From assembly GCF_007827595.1 (NCBI RefSeq), contig NZ_VISR01000022.1:62001-126000 (forward strand): a stretch of 64,000 nt of DNA, written 5' to 3'. The DNA is from Streptomyces sp. BK340 (GTDB taxonomy: Bacteria > Actinomycetota > Actinomycetes > Streptomycetales > Streptomycetaceae). The position numbers were made by a program, and so were the translations under genes. Below, one piece after another: positions 1-8,401 of the stretch (position 1 is the stretch's first letter; every line of letters begins with the position of its first letter). The notes under the pieces were generated by a model. It was not told where the DNA came from. It made no database searches and saw nothing but the letters and a program-made list of their open reading frames with translations.

Positions 1-1
1 C

Positions 2-787
2 GTGCTCGGCGCGCTGGGCTCCGCCGCGGTGTGGGTGCTGCGCCGGCAGCTGATCGAGTCCCCGCGCTGGCTGGCCGCGACCGGCCGGACGGCGGAGGCC
101 GAGCGGCTGGTGGCCCGCATGGAGGCGGAGGCGGCGGGCCGCGGACTGCCGCTGGAGACGCCCGGGCCGGAGCCCGAGGAGGCCGTGGACCACTCCCGGC
201 TGCGCGACGTCCTGCGCCCCGGCATGCTCCGCCGCACCCTCGTCCTCTGGCTGTTCTGTGTGCTGTCGGTCGTCGGCTACTACGGCTTCGGCACGCTCGC
301 CCCGCAGATCGTCGCCGCCAAGGGCTACGGCGTCGTCGCCGGCCTCGGCTTCACGGCGCTGTCCTTCCTCGGCTACCCGGTGGGCTCCGCGCTCGCCCTG
401 CCCGTCGTGGACCGCGTCGAGCGGCGAACCCTGATCGCGCTGTCGGCGGGCGCGATGGTCCTCGCCGGACTCGGCTTCGCCTACGCCGGCTCGGCCGCGC
501 TGATCGTCACCTGCGGCTTCGCCTACACCCTGTGCAGCAACGTCTTCTCCAGCGTCTCGCACGTGTACCTGTCCGAGCAGTACCCCACCGCGATCCGGGC
601 CACCGCCTCCGGAGCCGCCTACTCGCTGTCCAAACTCAGCGCCGCCGCACTGCCGTTCGCGCTGCTGCCGGTCCTGGAGGCGCACGGCCCGGGTGCCCTG
701 TTCGGCGTCATCGCCGCCGCCATGGCCGTGCTCGCCGGCACCGTACTGACCCTCGGCGAGCGCACCACCGGCCGTCCCGTCCGGTGA
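2..787 (+). CDS. MFS transporter, C-terminal part (5' end outside window)
   Basis: This is the carboxy-terminal 261 residues or so of a major facilitator superfamily permease; the amino-terminal helices lie before the window. An ESPRW motif near residue 19 is typical of the central loop of sugar/organic-acid MFS carriers. A charged cytoplasmic loop follows (residues 25-75), then about six hydrophobic helices ending at a short basic tail. It stops 28 bases before the ferredoxin start on the same strand. Substrate is unknown. It could be the export or uptake gene of the neighbouring cluster or an unrelated flanking gene; nothing visible decides this. Confidence 0.8.
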   Translation: MLGALGSAAVWVLRRQLIESPRWLAATGRTAEAERLVARMEAEAAGRGLPLETPGPEPEEAVDHSRLRDVLRPGMLRRTLVLWLFCVLSVVGYYGFGTLAPQIVAAKGYGVVAGLGFTALSFLGYPVGSALALPVVDRVERRTLIALSAGAMVLAGLGFAYAGSAALIVTCGFAYTLCSNVFSSVSHVYLSEQYPTAIRATASGAAYSLSKLSAAALPFALLPVLEAHGPGALFGVIAAAMAVLAGTVLTLGERTTGRPVR

Positions 788-815
788 ACTCATCGACCAC
801 CAGAAGGAGTTGAGC

Positions 816-1145
816 ATGGCCTACGTCATCGGACTGCCCTGCGTCGACGTCAAGGACCGCTCCTGCATCGACGAATGCCCCGTGGACTGCATCTACGAGG
901 GGCAGCGCGCCCTGTACATCCATCCGGACGAATGCGTGGACTGCGGGGCCTGCGAACCGGTGTGCCCGGTCGACGCCATCTACTTCCAGGACGACCTGCC
1001 CGCGGAGTGGGGCGACGACCACGCGGCCTCCAACGCCGCCTTCTTCGAGGGCCTCGGCGAGCCCGGCGGCGGGAGCGCCCTCGGCCCCCAGGACCATGAC
1101 TCCCCGCTGGTCAGCGCCCTGCCGAAGGGGGTGTCGGTGGCATGA
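816..1145 (+). CDS. fdxA: 7Fe-type ferredoxin
   Basis: A 109-residue soluble electron carrier. Two cysteine clusters are visible near the N-terminus (CIDECPVDC around residues 17-25 and CVDCGACEPVCP around residues 41-52), the pattern of bacterial 3Fe-4S/4Fe-4S FdxA ferredoxins, followed by an acidic tail. The start is ATG at 816, six bases after an AAGGAG ribosome site, rather than the in-frame TTG at 810. Its stop overlaps the fabI start (ATGA), so the two are translationally coupled. A plausible role is electron supply to the two P450s or the diiron enzyme of the adjacent cluster, but this is inference; FdxA-type proteins are also common housekeeping genes. Confidence 0.85.
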   Translation: MAYVIGLPCVDVKDRSCIDECPVDCIYEGQRALYIHPDECVDCGACEPVCPVDAIYFQDDLPAEWGDDHAASNAAFFEGLGEPGGGSALGPQDHDSPLVSALPKGVSVA

Positions 1146-1909
1146 GCGGCATCCTCGCCGGCAAGCGGATCCTGGTGACCGGGGTGGTCACGGACGCGTC
1201 CATCGCCTTCCACGTGGCCCGGATCGCCCAGGAGGAGGGCGCCGAGGTCCTGCTGACCGGCTTCGGCCGGCTGACCCTCATCGAGCGCTTCGCCTCCCGC
1301 CTGCCCAAGCCCGCCCCCGTCATCGAGCTGGACGTCACCGACCAGGGGCAGCTGGACACCCTCGCCGACCGCATCGGCGAGCACGTCGACTCCCTCGACG
1401 GCGTCGTCCACTCCATCGCCTACGGCCCCCAGGGCGCCTTCTCCTTCCTGGACGGCACCTGGGACGACGTGTCGACGGCCGTGCACGTGTCGGCGTACTC
1501 CCTGAAGTCCCTCACCACGGCCTGCCTGCCGCTGCTGGAACGGCGCGGCGGCTCGATCGTGGGCCTCACCTTCGACGCGACGGTCGCCTGGCCGCACTAC
1601 GACTGGATGGGGGTGGCCAAGGCCGCCCTGGAGTCCACCAGCCGGTACCTGGCCCGCGACCTCGGCCCTCGCGGCGTCCGCAGCAACCTCGTCGCGGCCG
1701 GCCCGCTGCGCTCCATGGCCGCCAAGTCGATCCCCGGCTTCTCGCAGCTGGCCGACGTCTGGGAGACCGAGCGGGCCCCGGCCGGCTGGGACCTCACCGA
1801 CCCGGACCCGGCCGCCCGCGCGGTCGTGGCCCTGCTGTCGGACTTCTTCCCGCGCACCACGGGCGAGGTCGTCCACGTGGACGGCGGGGTGCACATGATG
1901 GGCGCGTGA
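1142..1909 (+). CDS. fabI: Enoyl-ACP reductase, InhA/FabI type
   Basis: A 255-residue short-chain dehydrogenase of the FabI/InhA family, which reduces trans-2-enoyl-ACP with NADH. The N-terminal nucleotide-binding segment carries the family's TDASIAFHVA stretch, and the catalytic Tyr-x6-Lys is present as YDWMGVAK near residues 153-160. ADGG-like end residues (VDGGVHMM) are also typical. The gene overlaps the ferredoxin by four bases. Actinobacteria normally have a housekeeping InhA beside fabG; a second copy next to a gene set with FabH, FabF and ACP suggests either a dedicated reductase for the chain of the product or a resistant target copy. The sequence does not separate these. Confidence 0.88.
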   Translation: MSGILAGKRILVTGVVTDASIAFHVARIAQEEGAEVLLTGFGRLTLIERFASRLPKPAPVIELDVTDQGQLDTLADRIGEHVDSLDGVVHSIAYGPQGAFSFLDGTWDDVSTAVHVSAYSLKSLTTACLPLLERRGGSIVGLTFDATVAWPHYDWMGVAKAALESTSRYLARDLGPRGVRSNLVAAGPLRSMAAKSIPGFSQLADVWETERAPAGWDLTDPDPAARAVVALLSDFFPRTTGEVVHVDGGVHMMGA

Positions 1910-1918
1910 ACCGCGCTG

Positions 1919-1962
1919 AAAGGGGCGGGAGTTGAGGATCGGACCTCAACTCCCGCCCCTTT
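1919..1962. terminator. Bidirectional hairpin terminator between fabI and serS
   Basis: A 19-bp perfect inverted repeat (AAAGGGGCGGGAGTTGAGG and its complement) with a 6-base loop. It ends in a T run on the plus strand and begins with an A run, so it works for both converging genes. It marks the boundary between the ferredoxin-fabI pair and the 12-gene minus-strand operon. Confidence 0.9.
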
Positions 1963-1970
1963 TGTGCGCG

Positions 1971-3248
1971 TTACTCGGTCGCACCGCCCGGCAGGATGCG
2001 CCGGAAGCCGGTGTACGGAACCAGCGCCCCGGGCAGGACCACCGACCCGTCCTCCTGGACGCCCTGCTCCAGCAGCGCGGCGACCGTGCGGCCGATCGGG
2101 AGCGCCGAACCGTTCAGGGTGGCCGCCGGGCTCTTGCGGCCGTCGGCCCGCCTGACCCGGATGTCGGCGCGGCGGGCCTGGAAGGTGCCGCAGTCGGAGA
2201 CCGAGGAGATCTCCCGGTAGGAGCCACCGCCCGGCAGCCAGACCTCGATGTCGTACGTCATCCGGGCCGAGAAGCCCATGTCGCCCGCGGGCAGCAGAAC
2301 CGTACGGAAGGAGAGTTCGAGGCGGCGCAGGCACTCCTCGGCCTGGGAGACCATCAGCTCCAGCTGCTCCTGGGCCTCCTCCGGGGCGCAGACGCGCACC
2401 AGCTCCACCTTCTCGAACTGGTGCAGACGCAGGACGCCCCGGGTGTCACGGCCGTACGCCCCGGCTTCGGCGCGGAAGCAGGGGGTGCGGGCGGTGAACG
2501 CGTACGGCAGCGTCCTGGCGTCCAGGAGCTGTCCGGCCACCAGGTTGGTCAGCGGGACCTCGGCGGTCGGGATCAGGAACAGTTCGCGGTCGCCGACCTG
2601 GGTGCGGAACAGGTCCTCCTCGAACTTGGGCAGCTGCCCGGTGCCGGTCATCGTGTCGCGGCTGACCAGGAACGGCACCGACTGCTCGGTGTAGCCGTGC
2701 TCGCGGGTGTGCAGGTCGAGGAAGAAGTCGCCGAGGGCCCGCTCGAGGCGGGCTCCGGCGCCGTGCGAGACGCTGAAGCGGGCGCCGGAGAGCCTGGCCG
2801 CCGCGGGGGAGTCGAGGATGCCGAGGGCCTCGCCGATCTCCGCGTGGTGCCGGGCGCCGGCCGAGGGACGCGGGGCCGGACCGCCGCGCCGTATCTCCAC
2901 GGCCTCCTTCTCCGAGTCGCCGTCCGGGACCGCGTCCAGCGGGAGGTTGGGGATGCCCAGCAGCAGCTCGGTCAGCTCGCCCGCTGCCGTGCGGGCGGCG
3001 CCCTCCGCCTGCTGCACCTCGGCGCGCAGCGCCCGGGCGGCCTCCTTCTCCGCCTCCGTGGGCGGGCCGGAGCGGCGGGCCTTGGCGGTGCGGTTCAGGT
3101 CGGTGCGCAGCCGGGTCACCTCGGCCTGTGTGGCCGAGCGGGCGTGCAGCGCGGTGCTCAGGGCGTCCAGGTCGAGCGCGTAGCGGCGGCGGGCCAGGCG
3201 CCGTACGGCGTCCGGACCGGCCTCGATCAGTTCGTGGGGATCATGCAC
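1971..3248 (-). CDS. serS: Seryl-tRNA synthetase, cluster-borne second copy (VlmL-like)
   Basis: A 425-residue class II seryl-tRNA synthetase. It has an N-terminal coiled-coil tRNA-binding arm (about residues 25-105), motif 2 with CFRAEAGAYGRDTRG near residue 255, and motif 3 with NGSALPIGRT near residue 375, so the catalytic centre looks intact. A housekeeping copy is expected elsewhere. In valanimycin biosynthesis VlmL is an extra SerRS that supplies seryl-tRNA to a seryltransferase acting on a hydroxylamine. Its place at the end of an operon with VlmH-, VlmO- and VlmB-like genes argues for the same job. It starts 8 bases inside the permease gene, so the two are coupled. Confidence 0.93.
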   Translation of the reverse strand: MHDPHELIEAGPDAVRRLARRRYALDLDALSTALHARSATQAEVTRLRTDLNRTAKARRSGPPTEAEKEAARALRAEVQQAEGAARTAAGELTELLLGIPNLPLDAVPDGDSEKEAVEIRRGGPAPRPSAGARHHAEIGEALGILDSPAAARLSGARFSVSHGAGARLERALGDFFLDLHTREHGYTEQSVPFLVSRDTMTGTGQLPKFEEDLFRTQVGDRELFLIPTAEVPLTNLVAGQLLDARTLPYAFTARTPCFRAEAGAYGRDTRGVLRLHQFEKVELVRVCAPEEAQEQLELMVSQAEECLRRLELSFRTVLLPAGDMGFSARMTYDIEVWLPGGGSYREISSVSDCGTFQARRADIRVRRADGRKSPAATLNGSALPIGRTVAALLEQGVQEDGSVVLPGALVPYTGFRRILPGGATE

Positions 3249-4722
3249 GGCGGTCTCCTGACAGGGCGGGGGAGGCGGCGGGGGACTGCTCCGGAACGGT
3301 GCTCGCGGTGTGCCGGGCGCCGAGGAGGCGGTAGCGGGTCGGGTGGGCGGAGCGCAGGCGCGCCGCGTACAGCAGGCCGCCCAGGGCGACCAGCGGCAGC
3401 AGCCAGGGCAGTGCGGCGATGACCTTGGAAGGGGAGCCGGTGAGCATGTCGAAGTTGCCGACCACCAGCCACACCGAGGCGGCGAGGCCGGCGAAGCCCA
3501 GCAGCGGGGCGAGCAGCTCCCGCCACCAGTGCCCGCCGCCGCCCCGCAGCCGCAGCCCGAGCACGGACAGCGCGGCCAGCGCCTGCAGGGCGACGATGCC
3601 CAGGGTGCCGAGGCCGAGCATGCTGGTGGTCAGGTCGGCGTACGGGTCGAGACCGGCGACGGCGAAGCCGGCCACGACCAGCGTGGTCAGCCCGCTCTGC
3701 GCGAGGCTGGCCCGGTGCGGAGAGCGGTGCCGCGGGTGCTCGGCGGCCAGGCCGTGCGGCAGCAGACCGTCCTCGGCGAGCACCTGGGCGTAGCGGTTGG
3801 CGGCGCTGTGCAGGGCCAGCGTCGCCGCGAACAGGCTGGTGCAGAGCAGGATCTGGAGCCCGGTGCTGCCCGCCCTGCCGAGGAAGTCGTCACCGAGGAC
3901 GAAGAACAGGTCGCCCATCTGCTTGCCCGCGACCTCGCGCACCTTGTCGCTGCCGACCGCGCCGACGGCCAGCCAGCTGGTGAGGGCGTAGAAACCGGCG
4001 ATCAGGACGACGGCCGCGTAGGTGGCCCGGGGCACGCTGCGCCGCGGGTCCTTCGCCTCCTTGCCGTAGAGGGCGGCCGACTCGAAGCCGATGAAGGAGA
4101 CGAACGCGAACATCAGCGAGACACCGGCGCCGTGCCCGGCCGCCACGTGCGGGGAGAACGAGGCGGCGGGCAGCGCGTGCAGACCGTGCCGGGCCAGGAT
4201 CGCCACATCGAGGGCGGCCAGCACGCCGATCTCGCCGAGCATCAGCAGGGCCAGCACCCGGGCGCTGAGCGCGATCTCCCGGTAGCCGAGCACGGCCGTC
4301 AGCACCAGCCCGACGGCCGCGCACCACTCCCAGGACACCGCCATCCCGTGGGCGGCGAACACCAGGTGCGTGAAGTACCCGAGCGCACCCGCCAGCCCGA
4401 TGGTCGCGCAGTTGTACGACAGCAGAGCCACGTACCCGGTGGCCACCGCCGGCGGCCGGCCGAGCCCGTCGGCGACGGAGGCGTAGAACCCACCCGAGCC
4501 TCCGGTGCGGCGCGCGCTGACCGCGTACCCGACCGAGAAGCACAGCAGGGTGACCCCGGCGAACAGGAAGGCGGCCGGCACACCGGCTCCGTCACCGAAG
4601 GCGAAGGCGAGGGGGACGGTGCCGACCATGGCGGAGAGCGGGGCCGCGGCGGCGACGATCAGAAACAGGATGTGTCCGGTGCCGAGCCGACCGGACCGGG
4701 GTGGGGAACCGCTGGTGGACAT
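3241..4722 (-). CDS. APC-superfamily amino acid permease
   Basis: A 493-residue membrane transporter with about twelve hydrophobic helices and the N-terminal GHILFLIVAAAAPL segment typical of amino acid/polyamine/organocation permeases. The ATG at 4722 has a GGAG six bases upstream; a longer reading begins in the intergenic repeat and is not credible. It is followed directly by the SerRS gene. Import of serine for the cluster, or export of an amino-acid-like product, would fit, but the substrate cannot be read from sequence. Confidence 0.87.
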   Translation of the reverse strand: MSTSGSPPRSGRLGTGHILFLIVAAAAPLSAMVGTVPLAFAFGDGAGVPAAFLFAGVTLLCFSVGYAVSARRTGGSGGFYASVADGLGRPPAVATGYVALLSYNCATIGLAGALGYFTHLVFAAHGMAVSWEWCAAVGLVLTAVLGYREIALSARVLALLMLGEIGVLAALDVAILARHGLHALPAASFSPHVAAGHGAGVSLMFAFVSFIGFESAALYGKEAKDPRRSVPRATYAAVVLIAGFYALTSWLAVGAVGSDKVREVAGKQMGDLFFVLGDDFLGRAGSTGLQILLCTSLFAATLALHSAANRYAQVLAEDGLLPHGLAAEHPRHRSPHRASLAQSGLTTLVVAGFAVAGLDPYADLTTSMLGLGTLGIVALQALAALSVLGLRLRGGGGHWWRELLAPLLGFAGLAASVWLVVGNFDMLTGSPSKVIAALPWLLPLVALGGLLYAARLRSAHPTRYRLLGARHTASTVPEQSPAASPALSGDRRA

Positions 4723-4767
4723 GGTGAACTCCAGAGCAGGGGAGAGGGACGGAAGGAGAAAAGGGGG

Positions 4768-4802
4768 ACAGCCGCCCGCAGTGGTTCTCCGCGGGCGGCT
4801 GT
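4768..4802 (-). terminator. Hairpin between fabF and the permease
   Basis: A 12-bp perfect stem (ACAGCCGCCCGC with its complement) around an 11-base loop, without a strong T run on the minus strand. It may attenuate transcription entering the permease-serS end of the operon. Confidence 0.5.
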
Positions 4803-4806
4803 GGAA

Positions 4807-4880
4807 GCGCCCGAAGGGGCGCGGGGCCGTGTCGGTATGCGGCTCCGCCGCGCGGGCGCGACCAGCCACGATCGGCCCGC
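4807..4880 (+). repeat. Dispersed Streptomyces intergenic repeat, copy 1
   Basis: About 74 bases containing CCGAAGGGGCGCGGGGCC, then ATGCGGCTCCGCCGCG and GGGCGCGACCAGCC. The same unit recurs at 11318-11392 and 22297-22370 in the same orientation. From memory this is a very common intergenic repeat in Streptomyces genomes. It opens with a small GCGCCC/GGGGCGC hairpin. Here it fills the gap between the fabF stop and the permease. Confidence 0.8.
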
Positions 4881-4898
4881 ACCCGCCGAACGGCCGAA

Positions 4899-6119
4899 CT
4901 AGGCGGGTGCGATGGCGAGCGCAGTGTTCTGCCCACCGAACCCCAGCGAATTGCTCAACGCCAGGTCGATCGGCATCTCGGTTGCCGTCTGGACCAACTT
5001 GACCTCGATCCGGGGATCGGGCATGACCAGGTTGGCGGTCGGCGGAATCAACTCGTGCTCCACGCTGAGCACAGCGAACGCGGCCTCGACCGCGCCGGCG
5101 GCACCCAGCAGATGACCGGTGACTCCCTTCGTGGAGGTGACCAACGGATCCCCGCGCAGGGTCCGCTGGATCATCCGGGCCTCGGACAGATCGTTGAGCG
5201 GTGTCGACGTACCGTGCGCGTTGACGTGCTGGACGTCGTCCGGATCGGCGCCCGCGTCGGCGAGAGCCGCCCGCACCGCCGCCTCGATCCCCACACCGTC
5301 GGGATGCGGCGACGTCATGTGGTGCGCGTCGGCGGTCGCGCCGTACCCGATGATCCGGCCGTGGATGTGCGCACCGCGGGCGCGGGCGTCCGCGACACGC
5401 TCCATCACGAGGATCCCCGCGCCCTCACCGGCGACGAAGCCGTCGCGGTCCACGTCGAACGGGCGCGATGCGGCCGCCGGATCGTCGTGCCGCTTGGAGA
5501 GCGCGCCCATCTGCGCGAACCCGGCCATGACCAGTGGGGTGATCATGGCCTCGCTGCCGCCCGCCAGCACGATGTCGCACCGGCCGAGCGCCAGCAGGTC
5601 ACGGGCGGTCCCGATGGCGGTCGCGCCCGAGGCGCAGGCGGTGGCCACCACCAGGTTGGGTCCGGTCGCCCCGAACTCGATGGCCGTCTGACCGGCCAGC
5701 ATGTTCGGCAGCTGCATGGGCAGCAGGAGCGGCGACACCCGGGCCGCGCCGTGCTCGCGCAGCACATGGTGCTGTTCCTCGACCGTGCCCGGACCGCCGT
5801 CGGCGCAGCCCAGCACGACGCCCACGCGCGCGCCGTCCCAGGTCTGCGGGTCGAGGCCCGCGTCGGCCACCGCCTCGTGCGCGGCGACCAGCGCGAACTG
5901 GACGAACCTGTCGAGGCGGTGGGCCCGCCGCGCACTCAGCAGTGTCTCGGGGTCGAAGTCCGGCACCCGGCAGGAGATCTGTACAGGGTTGTCCGCCAGC
6001 ACTGGATCGAGGGCGGCGGCCGGCCTGCCGTCGCAGACCGCCGCCCAGCTCGGCCCGACCCCGATACCGCCCGGGGTGACCAGGCCGAGCCCGGTGACGG
6101 CGATGTCCATCCCGGCCAT
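4899..6119 (-). CDS. 3-oxoacyl-ACP synthase II (FabF/KAS II)
   Basis: A 406-residue condensing enzyme of the FabF family, joining malonyl-ACP to an acyl chain. The Cys-His-His triad is complete: TACASGA near residue 170, NAHGTSTP near residue 305, and TKGVTGHLLGAAG near residue 340. The GFGGQNTAL end motif is present. It begins with an ATG that shares one base with the stop of the preceding ACP gene, so the ACP and synthase are coupled. With the FabH upstream it forms a type II elongation set, presumably building the fatty side chain of the product rather than serving general lipid synthesis. Confidence 0.92.
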   Translation of the reverse strand: MAGMDIAVTGLGLVTPGGIGVGPSWAAVCDGRPAAALDPVLADNPVQISCRVPDFDPETLLSARRAHRLDRFVQFALVAAHEAVADAGLDPQTWDGARVGVVLGCADGGPGTVEEQHHVLREHGAARVSPLLLPMQLPNMLAGQTAIEFGATGPNLVVATACASGATAIGTARDLLALGRCDIVLAGGSEAMITPLVMAGFAQMGALSKRHDDPAAASRPFDVDRDGFVAGEGAGILVMERVADARARGAHIHGRIIGYGATADAHHMTSPHPDGVGIEAAVRAALADAGADPDDVQHVNAHGTSTPLNDLSEARMIQRTLRGDPLVTSTKGVTGHLLGAAGAVEAAFAVLSVEHELIPPTANLVMPDPRIEVKLVQTATEMPIDLALSNSLGFGGQNTALAIAPA

Positions 6120-6349
6120 CAGACCTTCGCGCTCCGCTCCTCCATGAGCCGGACCATGTCGCCCACGGTCTCGGCCTCCAGGAGGTCGTCGTCGCTGATG
6201 TCCAGGTCCAGCTCGGACTTCAGCAGCAGCGACAGCTCCACCACGGCCAGCGAGTCCAGCTCGATGTCCTCCCGGGTGGCCTCCGGAGTGATCGACTCGG
6301 GCGACACCTTGAGCTTGTTGGACAGGATTTCCTTGAGCTGCTCCAGCAT
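6119..6349 (-). CDS. Acyl carrier protein
   Basis: A 76-residue type II acyl carrier protein. The phosphopantetheine serine lies in ELDSLAVVEL near residue 33, and the protein is acidic and helical as expected. The start ATG is preceded by AAAGGA. It sits between fabH and fabF in the operon and is the likely carrier for the chain they make. It is quite different from the second ACP at 14386. Confidence 0.93.
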   Translation of the reverse strand: MLEQLKEILSNKLKVSPESITPEATREDIELDSLAVVELSLLLKSELDLDISDDDLLEAETVGDMVRLMEERSAKV

Positions 6350-6416
6350 GTCGGTTCCTTTCGAAGGTGTACGCGCCCCGCGTACCGCTGAATCGATATG
6401 AGTGACTGACGATCGG

Positions 6417-7424
6417 TCAGATTGTTTGCAGCTCCGGCCAGATGACGGTCGTGGCCCCCCAGGACAGACCCCCGCCGAACGCGGTGAGCAGCACCCGGTG
6501 GCCCGCGGCGAGCCGGCCCTCGGCGGTGGCCTCGGCGAGCAGCAGCGGAATCGAGGCGGCGCCGGTGTTGCCGACCCGCGCGATGTTGCTCAGCTGCCGC
6601 TCGGCGGGAATGCCGAGCCGGTCCGAAACGGCCTCCAGGATCCGGGCGTTGGCCTGGTGCGCCACGAACCGGTCGACGTCGTCCAGCCGCCAGCCGGTCC
6701 GCTCGGCCGCCTCCGTGGACGCGGCGGTCATGTGCTCCACCGCGTGCCGGTAGGTGTCCCGGCCGAGCATCTGGAAGTAGTGGTCCTCGGGGGCGGCCGG
6801 CCGGCCGGTGGACCGCTGCCGGGAACCGCCCGCCGGGACCTCGATCAGATGGCCCAGCTCGCCGTCGCTGCCGAGCACCAGCGGGCCGATCGCACCGGGT
6901 TCACCGGCCGAGCCCGCGCGCAGCACCACCGCTCCCGCGCCGTCCGCGAAGATCACCGCGGTGGTGCGGTCCTCGGGGTTGATGATCGTGGTGAAGGCGT
7001 CCGCCGCGATCAGCAGCACCCGGTCCGCGGTCCCGGCCGCGATGAGCCCCGCCGCCGAGGCCAGGCCGTACAGGAACCCGGAGCAGACGGCCGCCACGTC
7101 GAAGGCGGGCACCTGCCCGAGCCCCAGCCGCGCGGCCACCTGCGGTGCGGTGGCCGGGCAGGGCTGGTCCGGGGTGGTGGTGGCCAGCACCACCGCCCCC
7201 ACCTCCTCGTCGCCCGCGGACTTCAGCGCCCTCAGACCGGCCTCCACCGCCAGATCGCCGGTGGAGGTGCCGGGGGAGATGAAGTTCCGCTCGGCGATCC
7301 CGGTACGGGACCGGATCCAGGCGTCGGAGGTGTCGAGGCGGGCGGCCAGGTCGTCGTTGGTCACCACGTTGGGCGGGACGTACGACCCGATTCCGGTGAC
7401 GACCGCGGCCCGCCCGGTGCTCAT
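6417..7424 (-). CDS. 3-oxoacyl-ACP synthase III (FabH/KAS III)
   Basis: A 335-residue initiating condensing enzyme that joins an acyl-CoA starter to malonyl-ACP. The triad is visible: AAVCSGFLYG (Cys near 121), AHQANARIL (His near 254) and NTGAAS (Asn near 284). The ATG at 7424 overlaps the stop of the diiron gene (ATGA). As part of the operon it probably selects the starter of the fatty chain. It could instead act as an acyl transferase, as some cluster-borne KAS III proteins do, but the intact triad favours condensation. Confidence 0.92.
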   Translation of the reverse strand: MSTGRAAVVTGIGSYVPPNVVTNDDLAARLDTSDAWIRSRTGIAERNFISPGTSTGDLAVEAGLRALKSAGDEEVGAVVLATTTPDQPCPATAPQVAARLGLGQVPAFDVAAVCSGFLYGLASAAGLIAAGTADRVLLIAADAFTTIINPEDRTTAVIFADGAGAVVLRAGSAGEPGAIGPLVLGSDGELGHLIEVPAGGSRQRSTGRPAAPEDHYFQMLGRDTYRHAVEHMTAASTEAAERTGWRLDDVDRFVAHQANARILEAVSDRLGIPAERQLSNIARVGNTGAASIPLLLAEATAEGRLAAGHRVLLTAFGGGLSWGATTVIWPELQTI

Positions 7425-8401
7425 GCGCCGGCCTCCGAGGCGAGGACGCCGACGGGCAGGCCCATGTAGTCCATGCGGACCTCGGCCATCTCGTCGGTCC
7501 ACTGCTCGGCCATGTCGTAGCGCTGTTCGGCGGTGGTGTCGAGCAGCCGGACGCCCGGCCAGATCTCGTAGTCCCCGATCTTGTCGGCGTGCTGGAACAT
7601 GCCTTCCTGGAACAGTTCCTCGCGGTGGATGACGAACTCCCGGTCCGGGATCTCGTCCCACAGCTTCACGCCCGCGCGCAGGATCTCCAGCAGCCGCGGC
7701 TTGTACTCCGGGTGCTCGATCACATGGTCGCGCAGGATGGTGCTGGCCACGGTGAGGTGGCGGATCTCGTCGATCGCGGTGCCGCGCGAGATCTCGCCGG
7801 TCGCCGGGGACAGCGGGGTCCACTTGCGCTCGCTCAGCTCGGCCGCCGGGGCCAGCACGCCCTCGATGATGATGGCGAACACGGCGACCCCGCCGGGGAA
7901 GTCGGCCTGGTCGCGGACGATGTCCAGGGTGAAGTCCACCACCGGGTCCAGGACCCGCTTGCGGTAGTCCCGGGCCATCTCGTCGATGTCCTTGAGCAGG
8001 GTGGTCGCCGGGATGCCCAGCTCCACCAGGTGCTGGCGGAAGACCCGGGCGTGCCGCGCCTCGTCGATCAGCTGGGTGGCGTAGAACTCCATCTGCGGGA
8101 TGCCGGGCGCGACGGAGACGTAGTGGCCGAGCAGCCGGGTGGCCAGCTCCTCCGCCAGGGCCCGGAAGCCGAACTCCAAGACCAGCGCCTCACGTAACGG
8201 GCCGGGCGCCTTGAGGAAGTCCGGGGTGATCGCGTTCTCGTGGTGGCCGGTCACCCCGCGGTCGCGCAGCGTGCCCTGGGCCACCGAGGTGATCCAGTAG
8301 GCGAGGTCGCACTCCTCGGGTCCGAGGGTGAGTTCCTTCGCTCCGTCCAGCAGACCGGGTGCTTTTTCCCAGTCGGCCTCGGGTGCTACGGGTGCGGTCA
8401 T
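7421..8401 (-). CDS. Ferritin-like diiron oxygenase, VlmB-like (azoxy formation)
   Basis: A 326-residue helical protein with the carboxylate/histidine pattern of a non-heme diiron centre: E84/E85, D113-E114 with H117 (DEARH), E180, and D211-E212 with H215 (DEIRH). In valanimycin biosynthesis the diiron enzyme VlmB oxidises the hydrazine intermediate to the azoxy group; the VlmO-like and flavin reductase genes next door support the same function. It overlaps both neighbours by four bases. Codon 69 (plus-strand bases 8195-8197) is TTA, so translation probably depends on the bldA tRNA. An AurF-type amine N-oxygenase is the main alternative. Confidence 0.8.
   Translation of the reverse strand: MTAPVAPEADWEKAPGLLDGAKELTLGPEECDLAYWITSVAQGTLRDRGVTGHHENAITPDFLKAPGPLREALVLEFGFRALAEELATRLLGHYVSVAPGIPQMEFYATQLIDEARHARVFRQHLVELGIPATTLLKDIDEMARDYRKRVLDPVVDFTLDIVRDQADFPGGVAVFAIIIEGVLAPAAELSERKWTPLSPATGEISRGTAIDEIRHLTVASTILRDHVIEHPEYKPRLLEILRAGVKLWDEIPDREFVIHREELFQEGMFQHADKIGDYEIWPGVRLLDTTAEQRYDMAEQWTDEMAEVRMDYMGLPVGVLASEAGA

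Noticed and set aside
6403..6420. CTGAC-GATCG-GTCAG near-palindrome between ACP and fabH
   Set aside because: It includes the fabH stop, lies inside an operon and lacks the 11-bp spacing of the other GTCAG arrays.
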